From assembly GCA_900765525.1 (NCBI GenBank), contig CAAFRY010000292.1, positions 1-15,422 on the forward strand: DNA of 15,422 bases. Reading direction: 5' to 3'. Source of the DNA: an uncultured Blautia sp. GTDB taxonomy: Bacteria > Bacillota > Clostridia > Lachnospirales > Lachnospiraceae. Every line of letters starts with the position of its first letter. The first letter of the stretch is position 1. The notes beneath the pieces are model-generated. The model worked only from the letters and a program-made list of their open reading frames with translations, did no database searches and had not been told where the DNA came from. Both the position numbers and the translations under genes were made by a program. Positions 1 through 9,964 of the stretch are shown here, piece after piece.

Positions 1-6
1 AAGAGA

Positions 7-681
7 ATGAAAACATTCAATATAGAAGAAACTATTTTATATGAAGACAAGGACATCATTGTATGTCAAAAGCCTCCTGCTGTGGCGGTGCAGAGTCGGA
101 GAGTGGGAAGCATGGATATGGAGGCTGCCTTAAAAAATTATTTTGTAAAAAAGGGTGAAGAACCCTATGTGGGTTTGGTACACAGGTTGGACCAGCCGGT
201 ACAGGGAATCTTAGTTTTTGGAAAAAATAAGGAAAGTACAGCTTTTCTCAGCAGACAGCTTCTAAATGACAAAATGGAAAAAATCTATTTGGCTTGTGTG
301 GAAGGAATTCCTTTCAAAAAGGAGGCTTGCCTGATAGATGAGATAGAGAAGGAGCAGAGAACAAATCTTTCGAAAATCGTGGAGAAAAAGACAAAAAACA
401 GTAAGACTGCAATTTTGGAATACAGACTTTTAAGCAGTCAGGGAGAATACTCCCTTTTAGAGATACATTTAAAAACAGGAAGGCATCACCAGATTAGGGT
501 ACAACTGGCTCACGCAGGATTACCAATTGTGGGTGACGCTAAATATAACCTTAAAGCCGGCCAGAACCGGGGACAACAGGAGATTGCCCTTTGTGCATAT
601 AAGCTTTCTTTTGTACATCCGGTTACTAAGAAAAAGCTGGAATTTCAGGTAAAGCCTCTTGGGAACTTTCCTATAGTATAG
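7..681 (+). CDS. RluA-family pseudouridine synthase, short form without S4 domain
   Basis: Predicted to isomerise uridine to pseudouridine in rRNA or tRNA; the target base cannot be told from sequence. The 224-residue protein opens with the family N-terminus (ILYEDKDIIVCQKPP, residues 10-24). It carries the catalytic motif HRLDQPVQG at 59-67, where D62 should be the nucleophilic aspartate. The RNA-binding and active-site block TGRHHQIRVQLAHAG follows at 157-171, then GDAKY at 176-180. There is no N-terminal S4 domain, so this is a short clade member rather than RluD or RluC. The motif reads QPVQG where many relatives have a DRDTSG-like sequence. The ATG lies only six bases from the window edge, so its ribosome binding site is not visible. 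The frame stays open to base 1, but homology begins within ten residues, which supports this start. A 36-bp gap separates it from the next gene. Confidence 0.9.
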   Translation: MKTFNIEETILYEDKDIIVCQKPPAVAVQSRRVGSMDMEAALKNYFVKKGEEPYVGLVHRLDQPVQGILVFGKNKESTAFLSRQLLNDKMEKIYLACVEGIPFKKEACLIDEIEKEQRTNLSKIVEKKTKNSKTAILEYRLLSSQGEYSLLEIHLKTGRHHQIRVQLAHAGLPIVGDAKYNLKAGQNRGQQEIALCAYKLSFVHPVTKKKLEFQVKPLGNFPIV

Positions 682-717
682 GGAAAAGCTGTTCCACCAT
701 ACTAAAGGTAAAAAGCA

Positions 718-1686
718 ATGGGGGAACGGCAGATGAAGTGGAGACAATGGTTGTTGATGGCAGCAGTGACTGCAGGAGTGTTGTTGGGTGTAAAGTACGC
801 CCTTCCTGTCATGCTGCCTTTTATATTTGGGTGGATTTTGGCTGAGGCAGTGTATCCTTTTGCTGCTTTTCTGGGAGAAAGAAAGGTGGCCAGAAAGCTT
901 CATTTTACTTCCGCTGGTATTGGAGCGGGAATCATCCTGGCTTTGACCGTAGCCTGCATTGGGTTGATATTGTCCGGTGCAGAGTACATTACCGGAAAGG
1001 TTGGAGAATGTATCCGGTACCTTCCTCAAGTAAAGGAAGAGGCGGTGAAGGTGATTGAACGGTGCTGTTCCGGGGCAGAGCAGTTAACGGGAATTTCTGC
1101 AAAAAAGAGCAGCGTGTATGTTTATGAGCAGGTAGAGCGGCTGGGGACTCATTTACTGGACAGCACTATGGATATGAACCGGGCAGTGGATGGGGTGAAG
1201 GGATGTTTCCTTGTGGTAGGCGTACTTATTGTGGCGATAGTCTCTGCCATTCTTTTTTTGCAGGAAAGGCAAAAGGTCCGGAGGCTTTTGGATAGCAGCA
1301 GATTTCTGGGAAAAATAAAGCATTTGGGTGCAGGGCTGTGGACCGGAGGGAAGGCTTATCTGCGGGCTCAGATAAAGATTATGGGAATCATAAGTTTGGT
1401 GTGCATTGTTGGGTTATGGCTTTTGAGAGTAAAACATTTTCTGGGGTTTGGACTGGCAGTAGGAATTTTAGATGCATTTCCTGTTCTGGGCACAGGAACC
1501 TTTCTAATTCCGGCGGGAATTTTTTTACTGCTTTCGGGTGAAACAGCTGTGGGAGTTGGATATTTTCTGCTGTATTTGGTCACTGCGGCCATACGGCAGC
1601 TTTTAGAACCACGGCTTATTGGGGAAGGAATGGGAATTTCTCCATTGGCTGTGCTGTTATCTGTGTATCTGGGGCTTTTTTTCTAA
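718..1686 (+). CDS. AI-2E/YtvI-family membrane protein, apparently truncated by an in-frame stop
   Basis: Polytopic inner-membrane protein of the AI-2E transporter/PerM family (PF01594), closest in feel to the YtvI sporulation branch. The transported substrate is unknown. I see hydrophobic segments at about residues 10-30, 31-52, 66-90, 162-181, 219-238, 242-273 and 276-293. The family signature is DAFPVLGTGTFLIP at 252-265, followed by LEPRLIGEGMGISPL at 296-310. The 322-residue product ends abruptly in VYLGLFF, exactly where relatives run on into the last glycine-rich membrane segment. Bases 1687-1770 in the same frame encode that missing segment. Two starts are possible. ATG 718 has AAAGGT nine bases upstream. 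ATG 733 gives MKWRQW behind GGGGGAA and is an equally good match to the family. It probably shares a transcript with the upstream pseudouridine synthase gene. Confidence 0.8.
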   Translation: MGERQMKWRQWLLMAAVTAGVLLGVKYALPVMLPFIFGWILAEAVYPFAAFLGERKVARKLHFTSAGIGAGIILALTVACIGLILSGAEYITGKVGECIRYLPQVKEEAVKVIERCCSGAEQLTGISAKKSSVYVYEQVERLGTHLLDSTMDMNRAVDGVKGCFLVVGVLIVAIVSAILFLQERQKVRRLLDSSRFLGKIKHLGAGLWTGGKAYLRAQIKIMGIISLVCIVGLWLLRVKHFLGFGLAVGILDAFPVLGTGTFLIPAGIFLLLSGETAVGVGYFLLYLVTAAIRQLLEPRLIGEGMGISPLAVLLSVYLGLFF

Positions 1687-1773
1687 GGAGGATGGGGATG
1701 CTTGCTGGGACCTTTAAGCGGACTGCTATTATATGGGATTTTTAAGGAATGGGATTTTCATAAATTTTTATAA
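1684..1773 (+). other. In-frame nonsense codon and readable C-terminal remainder of the AI-2E-family gene
   Basis: TAA at 1684-1686 interrupts the reading frame of the membrane protein. In the same frame bases 1687-1770 encode 28 more residues beginning GGWGCLLGPLSGLLLYG, then a TAA at 1771-1773. That matches the usual end of AI-2E proteins, a phenylalanine-glycine step followed by a glycine-rich segment with an LGPL motif. Shifting the T-run at 1676-1682 by one base in either direction destroys the match, so a single substitution explains it better than an indel. It could be a true nonsense mutation, stop readthrough or a base-calling error. Confidence 0.7.
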
Positions 1774-1789
1774 ACAAAAGGAATTTAGC

Positions 1790-1817
1790 TGGACTAATCA
1801 TTTGTTTTGTGTATAAT
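1790..1817 (+). promoter_or_regulatory. Promoter of the substrate-binding lipoprotein gene
   Basis: A perfect -10 box TATAAT lies at 1812-1817. A weaker -35 candidate TGGACT lies at 1790-1795 with a 16-bp spacer, matching TTGACA at four of six positions. Transcription should start near 1824. This makes the TTG at 1828 an unlikely translation start and supports ATG 1867 instead. Confidence 0.65.
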
Positions 1818-1866
1818 GAGAAAGTAGTTGAACTCGCAGATAAAAGGTGTAAAGGCAGGTAAAATC

Positions 1867-3111
1867 ATGAAAAAGATGATAGTGGGCTTATTGTGTGTGA
1901 TGCTTGGACTGGGAACAGTAAGCGGATGCGGAAGCAGCAAACCTGAGCCGGAGCAAAGTCAGGATGAAACTGCGGCGGAAGACACAGAAAAGGAAGATGA
2001 TACCCAGACAGATACGCAGACGGATTCTCAGGAATCAGATTCTGAAACAGAGCAGACAGAGGAACAGGAAGAAATTTCGGGAAATAGCTCTCAGACGGAA
2101 GATGAGGAGCAGGGAGAAAGTAATGAGAAGGATATGGCTCAGGATATGACCATGAGTGTCCTGAAAGAAGAAGCAGGAGCTTATGATTATACGTCTTTGG
2201 AGGAATTGAATCCAGAACCCGGAACCCGTGTGGCTGTGGTTGTGAAGAATACCAAAACCGCATATTGGACCGCTGTGAAGCAGGGAATGGAGGCTGCAAT
2301 CAGCGCAATAAATGAAAAAATGGGATATAAGGGGGACGAAAAGGTTACACTATCCTTTGAGGGACCCTCTGACGATATGGACGTGGAGAAGCAGATAGAT
2401 TTAATTGACACGGTTTTGTCGGAGAATCCGGAAGTGCTGTGTATTGCTGCTATTGATATGCAGTCCTGTGAGGCCCAGTTGGAGATGGCCAGGGAAAACG
2501 ATATACCTGTGATTATGTTGGACTCAGCAGTGGACAGCGGACCAGTCTCAGCAGTCTGCTCCACAGATAATTACGGGGCGGGAGTGGAGGCGGCCAAGCG
2601 GCTGGCCGAAGCCATAGAAGACCAGGGAGAGGTTGCAGTAATGGCCCATGCTGCCAGCTCCAAGAACAGCCAGGAGAGGGAGAAAGGCTTTACAGAAGAG
2701 ATGGCCAATAATCATCCGAATATTAAGATAGTAAATATTTCTCATGAGAATGAGGACTTTACCATGACGAAGATGGCGGATGCAGTTTTTACTCTTTATC
2801 CTGAGGTTAAAGGTTATTTCTGTACTAATGAGCAGGCTTCCAATGCTGTGCTGGAGGCTGTGGAAACGGCAGGTAAGGATATTAAGATAGTAGGCTTTGA
2901 CTCCGGAAAGCAGCAGCAGGCGGCAGTGAAGAATGGCAAAGAGGTGGGCTTTATTACCCAGAATCCCTACGGTATGGGATATGCCACGGTGGTTGCCGGA
3001 ATCAGGGCAGATTTAGGCTTGGAGATAGATTCTTTTATCAACACAAGCTATCAGTGGATTGATAGTGAGAATTTGGAGGATGAAGCTTACAGCAGCTTTT
3101 TATATGAATAA
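1867..3111 (+). CDS. Lipoprotein substrate-binding protein, sugar/ribose-type (periplasmic binding protein 4 fold)
   Basis: Extracytoplasmic solute-binding lipoprotein, probably for a sugar or related small molecule; the ligand is not predictable. From ATG 1867 the product has 414 residues. Residues 1-20 are a lipoprotein signal peptide and the lipobox VSGC ends at C21. Residues 22 to about 105 are a low-complexity acidic linker of D, E, Q, S and T, unusually long. The type-I periplasmic-binding fold begins at RVAVVVKNTKTAYW (121-134). It includes AAIDMQS and PVIMLDS in the first lobe, and GFDSGKQQQAAVKNGKEVGFITQNPYGMG near the end. A TTG at 1828 would add 13 residues, but it sits about 11 bases after the -10 box and lacks a ribosome binding site; AGG at 1857-1859 fits ATG 1867. 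No ABC permease or ATPase is adjacent, so it is either a sensor partner or serves a transporter encoded elsewhere. Confidence 0.85.
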   Translation: MKKMIVGLLCVMLGLGTVSGCGSSKPEPEQSQDETAAEDTEKEDDTQTDTQTDSQESDSETEQTEEQEEISGNSSQTEDEEQGESNEKDMAQDMTMSVLKEEAGAYDYTSLEELNPEPGTRVAVVVKNTKTAYWTAVKQGMEAAISAINEKMGYKGDEKVTLSFEGPSDDMDVEKQIDLIDTVLSENPEVLCIAAIDMQSCEAQLEMARENDIPVIMLDSAVDSGPVSAVCSTDNYGAGVEAAKRLAEAIEDQGEVAVMAHAASSKNSQEREKGFTEEMANNHPNIKIVNISHENEDFTMTKMADAVFTLYPEVKGYFCTNEQASNAVLEAVETAGKDIKIVGFDSGKQQQAAVKNGKEVGFITQNPYGMGYATVVAGIRADLGLEIDSFINTSYQWIDSENLEDEAYSSFLYE

Positions 3112-3186
3112 AGAAGAGTAGAAGACACAAATATCCGGTGACTTTATAAGGGTGCGGCTTGTTTTGTGTAACTATACAAAAAATCC

Positions 3187-3225
3187 AAAGAGGGATTGTG
3201 TAAGATGGATACAATCCCTCTTTTT
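3187..3225 (+). terminator. Rho-independent terminator after the lipoprotein gene
   Basis: A perfect 13-bp stem pairs AAAGAGGGATTGT (3187-3199) with ACAATCCCTCTTT (3211-3223) around an 11-nt loop. It runs into a T tract at 3221-3225. It separates the lipoprotein gene from the V-ATPase operon promoter. Confidence 0.9.
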
Positions 3226-3291
3226 GTGTGTAAAATTAGTCAGATGGAGTAATAATAATAGCACATATCGGTGCATAATTACGTTAATAAA

Positions 3292-3320
3292 TTGACAAAA
3301 TGCATAATCCATAGTAATAT
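3292..3320 (+). promoter_or_regulatory. Strong sigma-A-type promoter of the V-ATPase operon
   Basis: The -35 box is a perfect TTGACA at 3292-3297 and the -10 box is TAATAT at 3315-3320, with an ideal 17-bp spacer. The upstream 50 bases are AT-rich, which may act as an UP-like element. The predicted start near 3327 leaves a leader of only about 20 bases before the first ribosome binding site. There is therefore no room for a riboswitch. Confidence 0.85.
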
Positions 3321-3345
3321 CAAATTATGTGAAGGTGGTGATACT

Positions 3346-3654
3346 TTGGTAAAGGATACGATTCAGGCTATTAAAGAGACTGAACAGAAGGCAGAGGAAA
3401 TCATAACCAATGCCAAAAAAGAAGGAGAGCAGCTTATAGAGCAGGCCCGTCAGGAGGCCGTAGAACTAGAGGCGCAAATGACGGGAGATGCTGTGAAAGC
3501 GGCCCAGGCAGCTTCATTAGCTGCCCGTGAGAAGGCGGATGTGAAGCTTCAGGATGCCTTAAAGGAGGCAGAGGAAGAAATCCGTCAGTTAAAGGCTTCT
3601 GCTAAAAGCCGGGAAGAGGAAGCTGTGTCGGCAGTAATCCAGGCTTTGGTTTAA
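3346..3654 (+). CDS. ntpF: V-type ATPase peripheral stalk subunit G/H (NtpF/AhaH-like)
   Basis: Small stalk protein that pairs with subunit E to form the peripheral stator linking the A3B3 head to subunit I. The 102 residues are almost wholly a charged coiled coil rich in A, E, K and Q (for example ETEQKAEEIITNAKKEGEQL), as expected for this family. I place the start at TTG 3346, behind AAGGTGG at 3332-3338. The frame stays open back to a GTG at 3271, but that codon lies upstream of the -35 box and cannot be on the transcript. It is the first gene of the operon, the same position as ntpF in Enterococcus hirae. Naming differs between systems (G, H or F). Identification rests on length, coiled coil and position rather than on a unique motif. 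Confidence 0.85.
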   Translation: MVKDTIQAIKETEQKAEEIITNAKKEGEQLIEQARQEAVELEAQMTGDAVKAAQAASLAAREKADVKLQDALKEAEEEIRQLKASAKSREEEAVSAVIQALV

Positions 3655-3693
3655 AGCTGTATGCAAAAAAAGAAATAAAGGAGGGATGGAAGT

Positions 3694-6203
<2,510 letters not shown>

Positions 6204-6265
6204 GAGATTCCGGAGAATCGGAATGTATTCTGAAATCATAGAAGTTAGAAAAGGAGAGCAGAGGA

Positions 6266-6859
6266 ATGACTGGATTAGAAAAAATGAAAAGCCAGATTCT
6301 TGAAGAAGCCCAAAGCTCTGCAAAGGAAATTCTTGACAATGCAAGGTCAGAAGCCGAGAAAATTAAGGCTGAAGCAAGGGAAAGAGCAGAGGCCCAGTGC
6401 GGGCGAATCTCCGAAAAATCTCAGGCAGAGGTGAAGACACTGGAGGAGCGTTCTGTTTCTTCCTGCGGACTGCAGAGAAGAAAGGCTCTTCTGGAAGCAA
6501 AGCAGGAAGTGATTTCTGCAGTGCTGGACAAGGCCTATGAAAAGCTGACCGGGGCAGATGACGAAACTTATTTTGATATTATCAGGAAAATGCTTCGTAA
6601 ATTTGTGCCGGCCCAGAAGGGAGAAATAAGCTTTTCTGCCAGAGATTTGGAAAGAATGCCCAAGGGTTTTGAGGATGAAATCAAGGAAATTGCAAAGGAA
6701 AAGGGCGGAGAGCTGAACCTTTCTAAAGAGAGCAGAGAGGTGGAAGGCGGATTTGTCCTGATATATGGAGGAATTGAGGAGAATTGTACGTTTAAGGCAA
6801 TGTTCAGTTCCAGAAGAGATGAGCTTGCAGATAAAGTTCATGCTTTATTATTTTCGTAG
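6266..6859 (+). CDS. ntpE: V-type ATPase peripheral stalk subunit E
   Basis: Partner of the G/H coiled-coil protein in the peripheral stalk; its C-terminal domain caps the top of the A3B3 head. The 197-residue protein has a long charged helix at about 1-85 (ILEEAQSSAKEILDNARSEA and onward). A mixed globular C-terminal domain from about 95 follows, with the family-like segment REVEGGFVLIYGGIEENCTF near 155-175. Length is typical of bacterial and archaeal E subunits. ATG 6266 follows AAGGAG at 6251-6256. A 62-bp gap with small inverted repeats separates it from the K gene, the second-longest gap inside the operon. Confidence 0.93.
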   Translation: MTGLEKMKSQILEEAQSSAKEILDNARSEAEKIKAEARERAEAQCGRISEKSQAEVKTLEERSVSSCGLQRRKALLEAKQEVISAVLDKAYEKLTGADDETYFDIIRKMLRKFVPAQKGEISFSARDLERMPKGFEDEIKEIAKEKGGELNLSKESREVEGGFVLIYGGIEENCTFKAMFSSRRDELADKVHALLFS

Positions 6860-6886
6860 GCGGTGACCGCAAAAGGAGGAATTGAT

Positions 6887-7864
6887 TTGTTTGATACCAA
6901 ATATACTTATGCGGTTGCCAGGATTCGTGCATTGGAGACCGGGCTTTTTACTTCAGCAGTGATAGACCAGCTCATGGCTCTTCCTACGGAGGAACAGTGC
7001 CTGCAGTTTTTGCAGGAAAAGGGCTGGGGAGATGGGGATACACCTCTGAATGCCGAGGCTATTTTAAACCGGGAGGAAGAGAAAACCTGGGAAACCATAG
7101 GAGATTTAGGGGTGGATATGTCAGTGTTTGATGTGCTGTCCTATCCAAATTTGTTTCATAACCTGAAGGCAGCTATCAAGGATGCCTGCACAGGAGATGA
7201 GAAGGGAAGCCGGAATCTTTACTATGAGGATACGAAAATTTCTCCCCAGGAAATGCTGGATATTATAAAGAGCAAAGATTTTAAAAGGCTTCCGGAAAAT
7301 ATGGCAGAAGCAGCCCGACAGGCCTATGAGGCTTTGCTGCATACCAGGGACGGTCAGCTTTGTGATGTGATTATAGACAGGGCGGCGCTGGATGCTATTT
7401 ATCAGGCAGGACAGGAAGCCAAGGACAGTATTATCCGGGATTATGCGGAATCCATTGTGGCTGTGGCGGATATAAAGATTGCCGTGCGGGCCCAGAAGAC
7501 TGCGAAAAGTATAGAGTTTATGAAACGGGCAATGGCGCCCTGTGATTCTCTGAGTGTAGACCAGCTGGCCAGAGCTGCAGCTTCAGGGATGGAAGCCGTT
7601 GCAGAATATCTGGCAGGAACTGCCTATGCCCAGGGCGCCCAGGCGATTGCACAGTCTCCGTCAGCTTTTGAGAGATGGTGCGATAACCGTATGATGGAGG
7701 CCATGCAGCCCCAGAAATACCAGGCCTTTTCCGTGGGCCCCCTTGTGGCTTATGTGCTGGCCAGGCAGAATGAAATAAAGACGGTACGAATCATCTTGTC
7801 GGGAAAACAGAATGGTTTTTCTGATGATTCTATCCGGGAAAGGGTAAGGGATATGTATGTATAA
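6887..7864 (+). CDS. ntpC: V-type ATPase subunit C (d subunit)
   Basis: Funnel-shaped socket that connects the central axle (D and F) to the K ring. The 325-residue product is predicted largely helical and shows the family start FDTKYTYAVARIRALETGLF. Later landmarks are YPNLFHNLKAAIKDA near 94-108 and FSVGPLVAYVLARQNEIKTVRIIL toward the C-terminus, the classic end of C/d subunits. The start should be TTG 6887, six bases after the strong AAAAGGAGGA at 6871-6880. The longer frame from GTG 6863 would place this ribosome binding site inside the gene and adds residues not seen in relatives. The 3' end overlaps the F gene by eight bases. Confidence 0.93.
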   Translation: MFDTKYTYAVARIRALETGLFTSAVIDQLMALPTEEQCLQFLQEKGWGDGDTPLNAEAILNREEEKTWETIGDLGVDMSVFDVLSYPNLFHNLKAAIKDACTGDEKGSRNLYYEDTKISPQEMLDIIKSKDFKRLPENMAEAARQAYEALLHTRDGQLCDVIIDRAALDAIYQAGQEAKDSIIRDYAESIVAVADIKIAVRAQKTAKSIEFMKRAMAPCDSLSVDQLARAAASGMEAVAEYLAGTAYAQGAQAIAQSPSAFERWCDNRMMEAMQPQKYQAFSVGPLVAYVLARQNEIKTVRIILSGKQNGFSDDSIRERVRDMYV

Positions 7865-8177
7865 GATTGCAGTAGTGGGTGATTATGACAGCATTTATGG
7901 TTTCGCCGCTCTGGGTCTTGATACGTTTCCCGTGTCCGACCGTAAAGAAGCGGAGGAAAAATTGGAGGCACTGGCAGGCGGGGAATATGGAATAATCTAT
8001 ATTACTGAAGCCATGGCAGCCCAGTGCAGGCAAGTGATAGAAAAGTTTCAGGAGCAGATTCTTCCGGCTATTATTTTGATACCGGGGGTATCCGGAAATA
8101 CCGGAGACGGCGTACAGAGCGTGAAAAATTCTGTAGAGCAGGCCGTTGGCTCTGATATTCTATTTAGTAATAATTAG
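7857..8177 (+). CDS. ntpG: V-type ATPase central stalk subunit F (NtpG in E. hirae naming)
   Basis: Small soluble protein that binds subunit D in the rotating axle and can tune ATPase activity. The 106-residue sequence starts MYKIAVVGDYDSIYGFAALG, the usual first strand and glycine turn of the family. It continues with GEYGIIYITEAMA and ends in a PAIILIPG strand followed by a helix. Length is normal. ATG 7857 lies inside the last codons of the C gene, behind AAGGG at 7846-7850, so expression is probably coupled to subunit C. Its position between C and A matches ntpG of Enterococcus hirae. Confidence 0.93.
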   Translation: MYKIAVVGDYDSIYGFAALGLDTFPVSDRKEAEEKLEALAGGEYGIIYITEAMAAQCRQVIEKFQEQILPAIILIPGVSGNTGDGVQSVKNSVEQAVGSDILFSNN

Positions 8178-8197
8178 AAAGCAGGTGATTCGTTCCA

Positions 8198-9964
8198 ATG
8201 AGCAAAGGTACGATTAAAAAAGTGGCAGGCCCTCTGGTTATTGCCCAGGGCATGCGTGACGCCAATATGTTTGACGTGGTTCGTGTAAGCAGCCAGCGTC
8301 TGATTGGGGAAATCATCGAGATGCACGGTGACGAGGCGTCCATTCAGGTATATGAGGAAACTTCGGGACTGGGACCGGGAGAACCGGTGGAGTCTACGGA
8401 AGCTCCTCTCTCCGTAGAGCTGGGACCAGGCCTGATTACCAGTATTTATGACGGTATTCAGCGTCCTCTGGATGATATTATGAAGATTTCAGGAACCAAC
8501 TTAAAGAGAGGTGTGGAGGTTCCTTCCTTAAAGAGAAATTTAAAATGGAATTTTGTTCCCACGGTAAAGGTTGGGGATGAGGTGGAGAACGGTGACATTA
8601 TCGGAACCGTGCAGGAGACGGTAGTGGTAAACCATAAAATTATGGTGCCCTATGGCATTAAGGGAACTATCAAGGAAATCAAGGCAGGAGAATTTACTGT
8701 AGAAGATGTGGTAGCTGTTATCACCACAGATAAGGGAGACCAGGAGATTACCATGATGCAGAAGTGGCCGGTGCGTACAGGACGCCCTTATCTGAAAAAG
8801 CTGCCTCCGGAAATGCCTTTGATTACCGGACAGAGAGTTGTAGATACCTTCTTCCCTATTGCGAAGGGCGGTGTTGCTGCAGTTCCCGGGCCCTTTGGAA
8901 GCGGTAAGACGGTTATCCAGCATCAGCTGGCCAAGTGGGCGGAAGCAGATATTGTGGTCTACATCGGCTGCGGCGAGCGTGGAAATGAGATGACAGACGT
9001 TTTGAATGAGTTTCCGGAGCTGAAGGACCCAAAAACAGGACAGTCTCTGATGCAGAGAACAGTGCTGATTGCCAATACTTCTGATATGCCGGTAGCTGCC
9101 CGTGAGGCTTCTATCTATACGGGTATCACCATTGCAGAGTATTTCCGTGATATGGGCTATTCTGTAGCGCTTATGGCAGACTCTACTTCTCGCTGGGCAG
9201 AGGCGCTGCGAGAGATGTCAGGCCGTTTGGAGGAAATGCCAGGTGAGGAGGGCTATCCTGCGTACCTGGGTTCCCGCTTGGCACAGTTCTATGAGAGAGC
9301 GGGACATGTGATTTCTCTAGGGAAAGATAACAGAGAGGGCGCTCTTTCTGTTATCGGCGCTGTGTCTCCTCCGGGCGGTGATATTTCCGAGCCGGTTTCT
9401 CAGGCTACTCTTCGTATTGTAAAGGTATTCTGGGGATTGGATTCTTCACTGGCTTATAAGAGACATTTCCCGGCCATTAACTGGCTGACCAGTTATTCTT
9501 TGTACCTGGACAATATGGAGAAGTGGTTCAATGAAAATGTGGCTCCTGACTGGATGACAGACCGTCAGAAGATGATGAGTCTTCTTCAGGAGGAAGCGGA
9601 GCTGGAAGAGATTGTTAAGATGGTAGGTATGGACGCTCTGTCAGCAGGGGACCGTCTGAAAATGGAGGCTGCCCGCTCTATCCGTGAGGACTTCCTTCAT
9701 CAGAACTCTTTCCATGAAGTGGATACCTATAGTTCTCTGAAAAAGCAGTACCTTTTGATGAAGCTGGTTCTGGCCTACTATGAACAGGGAGCAGAGGCGC
9801 TCAGTCAGGGTGCAGGCATCCAGGATTTAGTAAATCTGGAAGTCCGTGAAAAAATCGGACGTTTTAAATATACTCTGGAAGATAATCTGGAGACAGAATA
9901 TGAGGCAGTTACCAAACAGCTTGCAAAGGAAATTGCCAATGTATTAGGGAAGGAGGGCTTGTAA
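8198..9964 (+). CDS. ntpA: V-type ATPase catalytic subunit A
   Basis: Catalytic nucleotide-binding subunit, three copies per head. The 588 residues contain the Walker A loop GPFGSGKT at 231-238. The catalytic glutamate is E260 in GCGERGNEM, and the [34 protein letters not shown] block spans 327-360. The insertion that distinguishes V-type A subunits from F-type beta (the non-homologous region) is at about 110-190. Length is typical. ATG 8198 follows AGGTGAT at 8183-8189, a rather long spacer. The stop overlaps the ATG of the B gene by one base, consistent with matched A:B output. All nucleotide-binding motifs look intact, so the enzyme should be active as an ATPase or synthase. Confidence 0.98.
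   Translation: MSKGTIKKVAGPLVIAQGMRDANMFDVVRVSSQRLIGEIIEMHGDEASIQVYEETSGLGPGEPVESTEAPLSVELGPGLITSIYDGIQRPLDDIMKISGTNLKRGVEVPSLKRNLKWNFVPTVKVGDEVENGDIIGTVQETVVVNHKIMVPYGIKGTIKEIKAGEFTVEDVVAVITTDKGDQEITMMQKWPVRTGRPYLKKLPPEMPLITGQRVVDTFFPIAKGGVAAVPGPFGSGKTVIQHQLAKWAEADIVVYIGCGERGNEMTDVLNEFPELKDPKTGQSLMQRTVLIANTSDMPVAAREASIYTGITIAEYFRDMGYSVALMADSTSRWAEALREMSGRLEEMPGEEGYPAYLGSRLAQFYERAGHVISLGKDNREGALSVIGAVSPPGGDISEPVSQATLRIVKVFWGLDSSLAYKRHFPAINWLTSYSLYLDNMEKWFNENVAPDWMTDRQKMMSLLQEEAELEEIVKMVGMDALSAGDRLKMEAARSIREDFLHQNSFHEVDTYSSLKKQYLLMKLVLAYYEQGAEALSQGAGIQDLVNLEVREKIGRFKYTLEDNLETEYEAVTKQLAKEIANVLGKEGL

Noticed and set aside
520..1029. 169-residue frame on the minus strand across the pseudouridine synthase and membrane protein genes
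   Set aside because: Low-complexity Cys/His/Ser-rich composition and overlap with two family-supported + strand genes show it is a shadow frame. The same holds for the other minus-strand frames.
1692..1745. Short reading frame from ATG 1692 or 1698 right after AAGGAGG, which looks like a small gene with a perfect ribosome binding site
   Set aside because: It encodes only 15 to 17 residues with no recognisable pattern. The overlapping frame gives a clear AI-2E family C-terminus, so the purine-rich run is codons for Gly-Gly.
1773..1810. ACAAAA...TTTTGT inverted repeat overlapping the lipoprotein promoter
   Set aside because: Six-base AT-rich arms with a 26-base gap are expected by chance; not enough for an operator or terminator call.
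3271..3345. N-terminal extension of the stalk G/H protein from GTG 3271
   Set aside because: It spans the TTGACA and TAATAT boxes and has no ribosome binding site, whereas TTG 3346 does.
6863..6886. N-terminal extension of subunit C from GTG 6863
   Set aside because: The extension would contain the strong AAAAGGAGGA ribosome binding site, and the family N-terminus begins at TTG 6887.
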